This document shows, in pieces, positions 55,693 to 60,772 of a stretch of 60,772 nt of DNA (position 1 is the stretch's first letter; every line of letters begins with the position of its first letter). Below the pieces are notes generated by a model that was given only the letters and a program-made list of their open reading frames with translations, searched no databases and was not told where the DNA came from. The DNA comes from Ameyamaea chiangmaiensis (GTDB lineage Bacteria; Pseudomonadota; Alphaproteobacteria; Acetobacterales; Acetobacteraceae), in the NCBI RefSeq assembly GCF_013376175.1, contig NZ_JABXXR010000003.1, positions 1 to 60,772 on the forward strand. Direction: 5' to 3'. The translations under genes were made by a program, and so were the position numbers.

Positions 55693-55755
55693 CGAAAAGC
55701 CCCAGTTCAGACCGATTGAACCATCACGCGTCGCCAGTTCACCAGCCTGTCGGTC

Positions 55756-57091
55756 ATGAGCGATGCGACGCTGGTCATCACTGCGCAGACATCGGGCCCC
55801 GGCTATGCCTTTGCGACGCAGGGTTTCGAGATTCGCGGCAACGGCGCGATCGTCGTCGACACACCGTCCAGGGGTCGAACTTGGCGGTGTGAACGAGATC
55901 GAAGGCACGCTGACGATCCGTAACAACGACGGTAACGTCGTCCTCGATTCAACGCGCCTGAGCGGGTCGGGCACGCTGGTGCTCGACAACGCGACCCTGG
56001 GTTCGGCGGCCGAGCCGATCCGCGTCGATCTCGGCCAGATCCAGATGACGGACGGCAGCACGCTGTATACGGGCTACCACGCCGCCGGGACCGAGATGTC
56101 GTTCGACAACAGCGACAACACCGTCGTGTTCACGTCCTAAGAAGACGCGGTGTCGACGCGTTTCGACAACGTGTCGGACAAGACCCATTTCGCCATCGTC
56201 GCGACCGACGGCGTGGCGCCCGCCTCGGGCCGCTATGTCGATAACGGCGACGGTTCCTACAGCATGGTGGTGACGTTCACCAACGGCAAGACGCTGACGA
56301 TCAGCGACATCCACATGGCCGAGGGCTAACAGCCCCAGGGCGTCGTGTTTCATCAGATGTCGAATGGAACATGGGATTTCGATACAACGGTCACGCCGGC
56401 GACGTGCTTTCTGTCCGGGACGCGCATCCGGACCGCGCGTGGAGAGGTCGCGGTTGAGGACATCCGTGTCGGCGACCAGCTCGCGGTTCTCGACGCGTGC
56501 GACGCTTTCCGCCCGGTGGTGTGGGTGGGTCAGCGCATGGTGCGCTCCAACCCGCGCAAGCCCCTGACCGAGGCCGGATATCCGGTACGGATTCTGGCCG
56601 ATGCCTTCGGCGATGCGCGCGGCCGAGAGGGGGCTGGCCGCATCCGCGCCTGTTGCGGTGACAGCCGATCCGGCTCTGGTCGTGACCACGCAGGCGGGCA
56701 CCGTGCTTCGTTCGGTGCACGTGCGCGATGGGTACGTGGTCTTCGCGCTGCCTGCTGGTACGGACAGCGTTGTTCTGCACTCGCGCACGCGCGGCCGGCT
56801 GATGTGGTCGGCCCGTTCTGCGACGATCGTCGCGCGCTTTGCGTGCTGGTCGGGGCGGTGCGTGTGTGGGAGCAGGAGGCGATGCACGTCGTCGACGCAC
56901 ACTGCACGCAGGCCGATCTCGCCGGCTGGCACGGTGTCGAGGCCGCACCGATGCGCTGGACGGCGGGGCGTGCGGTTCTGCCGCTGGGTCGCGCGTTTGA
57001 CACGGACGGGATGCTCAGCATCGAAATCGTGACGGCGGGCCCGTATTGCGCCGATGAGGATGAGACCGGCGCCGAGGCCCGCGCCTCCTGA
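55756..57091 (+). pseudogene. Hint-domain protein pseudogene
   Basis: A large secreted or surface-type protein in pieces. The beta-rich N-terminal part starts near 55756, shifts frame near 55870 (VDTPSR to VELGGVNEIEGTLTIRNNDG), and has in-frame TAA codons at 56138 and 56327. The Hint (hedgehog/intein-like) domain begins at TPATCFLSGTRIRTARGEVAVEDIRVGD and shifts frame near 56610 and again near 56830 before its C-terminal strands (HGVEAAPMRWTAGRAVLPLG). Four or more lesions make it a pseudogene. Intact relatives are common in acetic acid bacteria and of unknown function. A terminator follows. Confidence 0.8.
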
Positions 57092-57136
57092 TCGGGCGCC
57101 CTGTCGCCCGAGGGCGGGCAGCGATAGTCGTGAAGA

Positions 57137-57168
57137 AGCCCGGAACACCACCTGTTCCGGGCTTTTTT
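57137..57168 (+). terminator. Intrinsic terminator after the Hint relic
   Basis: AGCCCGGAACA pairs with TGTTCCGGGCT around CACCC-like loop bases and runs into six Ts. It is intact although the gene is broken. The next 190 bases up to the small secreted protein show no other feature. Confidence 0.93.
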
Positions 57169-57355
57169 CGTGCCGGCCGCAGAGTGGCCTTCCCGCACGA
57201 GCCATGCGGCCCGCGAGGGATCTCCGTGCATGGACCGGTTGGCGGTGCTCGCAACCGCGTATTGCGGAAGACGTTGACGCACTGTTCGATGCGCGGCGGG
57301 AGCAAACAGGCATTACCAGTCTTACCGTCGCGCGTCCCAAGCGGGGAACGAGTGC

Positions 57356-57685
57356 ATGATCTTTAGAAAAACCCTTTTGACCCTGGCTGCGGTAGCGCTG
57401 ATGCCGACGGCGTTTGCCTGGGCGCAGGCGGACTCGCAGCCCAGCGGGCAGGTGCCCACGGCCGAGAGCGCGGCACGGGCCCAGGGCAAGTCGCCGGCGT
57501 CGGCGCTGGACCATGGCAAGCGTGTGACGCCATCGACGCGCAACAAGGCGTGGCGGCAACTCAAGAGCGAACAGCGGTCGCCCACACCCGCCGCGCCGAT
57601 GACCGCGAACCAGCATGAGGTATCGCGCAGTGACGCGGAGCAGGAGGCCGGGCACACCCTGCCGGGGACGCCGTCCGGCAACTAG
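57356..57685 (+). CDS. Small secreted protein of unknown function
   Basis: The 109-residue product has a clear Sec signal peptide (MIFRKTLLTLAAVALMPTAFAWA, cleaved after AFA or AWA) and a low-complexity, polar, proline/serine-rich mature part with no recognised domain or cysteines. GGGGAA lies before the ATG at 57356. The antisense reading over the same bases has no family features. I do not recognise it; the signal peptide is the main reason to believe it is real. Confidence 0.6.
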   Translation: MIFRKTLLTLAAVALMPTAFAWAQADSQPSGQVPTAESAARAQGKSPASALDHGKRVTPSTRNKAWRQLKSEQRSPTPAAPMTANQHEVSRSDAEQEAGHTLPGTPSGN

Positions 57686-57734
57686 GCGGCGACGGGGGCG
57701 GGCTTCTCGCCCACCCCTGTTTCTTTCAGAAAAT

Positions 57735-57749
57735 GCAAGTCATTTGCAA
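57735..57749. promoter_or_regulatory. Fur-type palindrome upstream of the ferritin-like gene
   Basis: TGCAA-GTCAT-TTGCA, a perfect five-base inverted repeat with five-base centre, lies 78 bases before the ferritin-like start and next to TATAAA (57755-57760). It resembles the TGCAAAT-N-ATTTGCA type of site recalled for alphaproteobacterial Fur/Mur proteins, with one mismatch. Binding is inferred. Confidence 0.5.
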
Positions 57750-57826
57750 CGGGTATAAAAAATCCATCCTTTTAATGAACCCGTGGGCGTTCACCGCATT
57801 CATCTCCTGAACGAAGGAGAGATAAC

Positions 57827-58408
57827 ATGCCTGACACCGCCGTCCGCGCACATACGAAGCCCGACGCATTCCTGTCCGATGTGACGACCCTGCGTGAGCG
57901 GGCGCGCAAGAGCCTCGATAATGGTGCGGTGACGCCGACCTACGAGGGTGACAAGGACAAGGCGATCGAACTGCTGCAGAACGTGCTGGCGACCGAGATC
58001 GTGTGCGTGCTGCGCTACACGATGCATTCCATCTCGGTCGAGGGGCTGAGCAGCCAGAGCGTTGCTGAAGAGTTCGCCGAGCACGCCAAGGATGAACGCC
58101 AGCACGTCATGGCCGCAGCCGAACGCATCGACCAGCTTGGCGGCATCCCCAACTTCAACCCGGAGGGTCTGGCCAGCCGCTCGGCCACCGAATATGGACA
58201 GCCCGGGACGTTGGTGGAAATGGTCAAACAGGACCTGATCGCGGAGCGGATTGCCATCGATCATTATCGCGAACTGATCCGCTATTTCGGTGACAAGGAC
58301 CCGACAACCCGAATCATGCTCGAAGGTTTTCTGGCCGACGAGGAAGACCACGCGACCGACATGCATGACCTTCTGGTCTCGCATGAGGGACGCCCCTTCC
58401 TCGACTGA
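57827..58408 (+). CDS. Ferritin-like diiron protein (bacterioferritin/Dps-like)
   Basis: The 193-residue four-helix protein has the diiron ligand pattern in order: E in LATEIVCVLRY, ExxH in DERQHVM, E in LIAERIAIDHY and ExxH in DEEDHATDMH. It probably stores or detoxifies iron. It is longer than Dps and lacks the bacterioferritin haem methionine that I could place with confidence, so the subfamily is open. AAGGAG precedes the ATG. The Fur-type palindrome upstream suggests iron or manganese control. Confidence 0.85.
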   Translation: MPDTAVRAHTKPDAFLSDVTTLRERARKSLDNGAVTPTYEGDKDKAIELLQNVLATEIVCVLRYTMHSISVEGLSSQSVAEEFAEHAKDERQHVMAAAERIDQLGGIPNFNPEGLASRSATEYGQPGTLVEMVKQDLIAERIAIDHYRELIRYFGDKDPTTRIMLEGFLADEEDHATDMHDLLVSHEGRPFLD

Positions 58409-58438
58409 CCGATTGACGCCTGATCAGGCGGGATCGGT

Positions 58439-58472
58439 AAAAGCCGCGCGGAGACCTCTCCGCGCGGCTCTT
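58439..58472. terminator. Bidirectional terminator between the ferritin-like and receptor genes
   Basis: GCCGCGCGGA pairs with TCCGCGCGGC (with GAGA/TCTC inside). On the minus strand it is followed by TTTT, so it mainly serves the TonB-dependent receptor; the plus-strand tail (CTCTTG) is weaker. Confidence 0.8.
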
Positions 58473-58477
58473 GCGCG

Positions 58478-60643
58478 TCAGAAAGATGCCGTCAGGCTGA
58501 CATTGAACGAGCGCCCCATGCCCGCGACCGGCGAGAGTGCGGGATCGGCCCGGCCGGTGCCCAGATAGAGGCCGCCCAGCGGGAGGTCGTATTTCTGGTT
58601 CAGAACATTGTCGATCCCAGCGTCAACCGTGACATTCCGCCAGCGATAGCTCCCACCAAGGCCAAGGAGGGCATAGCCCGGTGTGCGGCTTTCGGCGCGC
58701 AGCCAGTCGACGGTGCCTTTGGCCTTGACGAACGTCATCTCCACCCGGCCCGTCCACCGGCCCTTTACCTCGTGCAACGCGATGGAGCCATTGGCCGGCA
58801 TCTGGTGATAGAGGCCCGAATGGCTGACGAGATCCTGCCCGCGTACCCAATTCAGGTTCGCCGTGATGTGACCGGCGCCAAGGCGGTCGCTGCTCCACAG
58901 ATGGGCTTCGACCGAATTGTTGATTCCATAGCTTTGGGCGTTGTGATTCACGAACTGAAGCGTCGCGAGACCGCTGCTGAAGGTTCCGATCCGTCGCACG
59001 TTGATGTAGTCGTGGGTGTACGTGAAAAACGGCTGGACCTTTACCGACCACATCCCTGCGTGAGGATCGTGCCAGTCGAACGTGACGCTGGCGGTGTTTG
59101 CGACCTCCGGCTTGAGGGCGAGATTGCCGACATAGCCATTGCCGTCGCCGAACCAGCCGATCATCTGTGTCGCCATGCTGCCCATCCCCCACGCGTAGCG
59201 TTCATACAGGTTGGGCGAGCGGGTCTTGCGCGCGTAGCCGCCCTCGATGGACAGGTCGTCACGCGGGGTCCAGCGGGCGGTGGCCGTGACGTCGAAATTC
59301 ACGTCCGTTCGCCCGCGCGCGCTGGCGTTGAAGCGCTGGGCGGCCGCGGCGTCGGCGGCGGACATCATGCCGGTCCACGAGTACGGGGCGACCGGCCCGG
59401 TGTTCATCATCACGACGTCGTTCCGCAGGCCAAGCTGCGTGGACAGGTGCCGGGTCCAGCGCGCGTTCCATTCGATGTAATGGCCCAGCCGATCGCGGCG
59501 GCCGTCATTGATGGTGTGGAATGTGCCCGGCCCCATCATCATGCTGCCGGTCAGGGGCGGCCACCAGTCGTTCAGCCCGTTATGGTCGAACGAACTGCCC
59601 AGCCCGAGCGTATGGCGGCGGCCCAGCGGTATCGTGGCCTTGAGCGCATAGCCGGCGGTGCGCTCCTGCGTGTTCATCGGCATACCGGTGGTGTCCGAAT
59701 GGCCGCCCTTGTCGCCCATCATGTTCATGGCGTGGTCGACGCGCTGCCAGAAGCCCCGCGCCTCCAGCGTGCCCCAGCTGAAATCGCCGGTATACTTGCC
59801 GTTGACGTAGGTCGAACGGTTGTTGGTCATGTCCATGTACTGGTTGGGAAAGCCCTCGTACGGGATGTCCTGCTGCCCGACGGTCACGGCCAGCTGGTGA
59901 TGCTCGCGGCGCAGTCCGAGGGTCACGGCGTGGTTGAAGGTCAGATAGCTCGTCGAGCGCACCTGCCGCCCGTCGCCGCCTTCGCGGTAGTTACTGGCAT
60001 GGGCGTAGGAGCCGGTGTAGCGCAGGCTGACCCGTTCCCCGGCGACGGTGATCGTGCCCGAGGCGCCCGAGCCACCGCCGTTGCTGCGGTAGTCGCCGCG
60101 CACATGGCCGCTCACCAGAAGCTTGCCGTCCGAGGCGAAGAGCGGATCGCGCCGCTCGACCTTGATCGTGCCGCCGATGCTGTCGCCGCCGTCGCTAACC
60201 GGGGTGATCCCGGCGAGCGCCTCGGCGACCGAGACGCTGTCCGGATCGACATAGGACAGTGCCGGATTCATGTGATTGGGGCACGCGGCGGCGATACGCA
60301 CGCCGTCGACCAGCGTCGCGACGCGATCATCGGCCATGCCGTTGAGCACCGGCAGGGCCGACACGCCGCCCGCGTTGTAGGTGCTGAAGCCCAGGGCGTG
60401 TCTGAACAGGCCCGTTGCATCCGGGTTGCCCGGCTGGGACCGGCGCTCGCCCGTTACGGTGATGCGTTCGATCGCGTCGGGGGTGCCGGTTGTCGACATG
60501 TCCGCAGGGTGATCGGCGGACGGAATGGGGGTCGCATCGGCCCCGCGCGCTGGCGCGGCCGCAAGCCCGAACAGGCCGACAAGCAGCACTGAACGAGCCG
60601 TGACGCGCACGCGGGGCGTGTGCGTCGGCTGGGAAGAAGGCAT
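58478..60643 (-). CDS. TonB-dependent receptor, OprC-like (candidate copper receptor)
   Basis: The 721-residue outer-membrane receptor has a signal peptide (cleaved about ARG-AD, residue 34), a TonB box-like ITVTGE (61-66), a plug (about 70-165) and a 22-strand barrel ending in ...VSLTASF. In length and plug sequence it resembles Pseudomonas OprC. The copper-binding pattern reported for OprC, CxxxM and HxM, is present as C121-M125 (CPNHM) and H304-M306 (HAM), with methionine-rich loops around (NMMGDKGG, MMMGPG). The ATG at 60643 has AGGA upstream; a longer frame to 60748 lacks a signal peptide. It is transcribed towards the ferritin-like gene. The 129 bases upstream show no clear operator. 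Confidence 0.85.
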   Translation of the reverse strand: MPSSQPTHTPRVRVTARSVLLVGLFGLAAAPARGADATPIPSADHPADMSTTGTPDAIERITVTGERRSQPGNPDATGLFRHALGFSTYNAGGVSALPVLNGMADDRVATLVDGVRIAAACPNHMNPALSYVDPDSVSVAEALAGITPVSDGGDSIGGTIKVERRDPLFASDGKLLVSGHVRGDYRSNGGGSGASGTITVAGERVSLRYTGSYAHASNYREGGDGRQVRSTSYLTFNHAVTLGLRREHHQLAVTVGQQDIPYEGFPNQYMDMTNNRSTYVNGKYTGDFSWGTLEARGFWQRVDHAMNMMGDKGGHSDTTGMPMNTQERTAGYALKATIPLGRRHTLGLGSSFDHNGLNDWWPPLTGSMMMGPGTFHTINDGRRDRLGHYIEWNARWTRHLSTQLGLRNDVVMMNTGPVAPYSWTGMMSAADAAAAQRFNASARGRTDVNFDVTATARWTPRDDLSIEGGYARKTRSPNLYERYAWGMGSMATQMIGWFGDGNGYVGNLALKPEVANTASVTFDWHDPHAGMWSVKVQPFFTYTHDYINVRRIGTFSSGLATLQFVNHNAQSYGINNSVEAHLWSSDRLGAGHITANLNWVRGQDLVSHSGLYHQMPANGSIALHEVKGRWTGRVEMTFVKAKGTVDWLRAESRTPGYALLGLGGSYRWRNVTVDAGIDNVLNQKYDLPLGGLYLGTGRADPALSPVAGMGRSFNVSLTASF

Positions 60644-60772
60644 GAAGAAGCGTCCTGAAAAGCGGTCTCTGTCGGATCGCGCGCGGCGCGCAATCAATGA
60701 GGGCAGGTCAGGAGCGGGATGGTGGCCCGCGGCCGGGCGGGCGGTCACGCAGGGCCCGAGGGGGGGCGCGCG

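Noticed and set aside
56138-56329. Recoding of the two in-frame TAA codons of the Hint gene
   Set aside because: TAA is not a known recoded stop in this lineage and the gene also has several frameshifts; decay is simpler.

Overview
The window looks like chromosomal DNA of an alphaproteobacterium, most likely an acetic acid bacterium or close relative (Acetobacteraceae). The evidence is high GC content, alphaproteobacterial RpoB, EF-Tu and ribosomal proteins, promoters of the TTGAC-N17-TAnnnn type, a Hint-domain protein relic of the kind common in this family, and a carbon metabolism built on organic acids and acetoin. The genus assignment is open; it rests on recalled family features, not a search.

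Layout. (1) 0.1-6 kb: transporters: a SulP anion transporter, a sugar porter broken by a frameshift, and a dctA-kgtP pair for C4-dicarboxylates and 2-oxoglutarate. (2) 6-15.5 kb: rmuC, a two-component system and a complete tripartite RND efflux system (pump, adaptor, outer-membrane lipoprotein), all on one strand and mostly joined by short stop/start overlaps. (3) 15.6-43.7 kb: one long run of translation and transcription genes: rplKAJL-rpoBC, rpsLG-tuf, the S10/spc block from rpsJ to rplO, then secY-adk and rpsM-rpsK-rpoA-rplQ. secE-nusG are missing from their usual place before rplK and fusA is missing between rpsG and tuf. Strong intrinsic terminators follow rpoC, tuf and rplQ, and another terminator-like hairpin sits between rplO and secY. 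Promoter-like TTGAC(A/T)-N17 motifs precede rplK, rpsL and rpsM. (4) 43.8-48.8 kb: three tiny membrane proteins (YqjD/ElaB-tail-like, DUF1328, DUF3309), a Fur regulator with an altered metal site, Dps, a CxxS DsbA-fold protein, transaldolase and a Rossmann protein with a Tat-like leader. (5) 48.8-57.1 kb: an accessory zone with three decayed genes (cupin, PAS-GGDEF, Hint) around nadX and a divergent acoR-like / acoABC acetoin dehydrogenase locus. (6) 57.3-60.7 kb: a small secreted protein, a ferritin-like protein preceded by a Fur-type palindrome, and an OprC-like TonB-dependent receptor with a candidate copper site.

How it fits together. The core is a growth-rate-controlled information-processing superoperon. 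Around it are genes for organic acid and acetoin use, metal and oxidative stress (Fur, Dps, ferritin-like protein, OprC-like receptor) and efflux. I found no convincing CRISPR array, tRNA, rRNA, prophage or insertion sequence. The most unusual signals are the Fur protein that seems to have lost one whole metal site, the terminator-like hairpin directly in front of secY, the displaced fusA and secE-nusG, the AcoR-type regulator without an ATPase domain next to a perfect inverted repeat, and the cluster of pseudogenes in the accessory zone.
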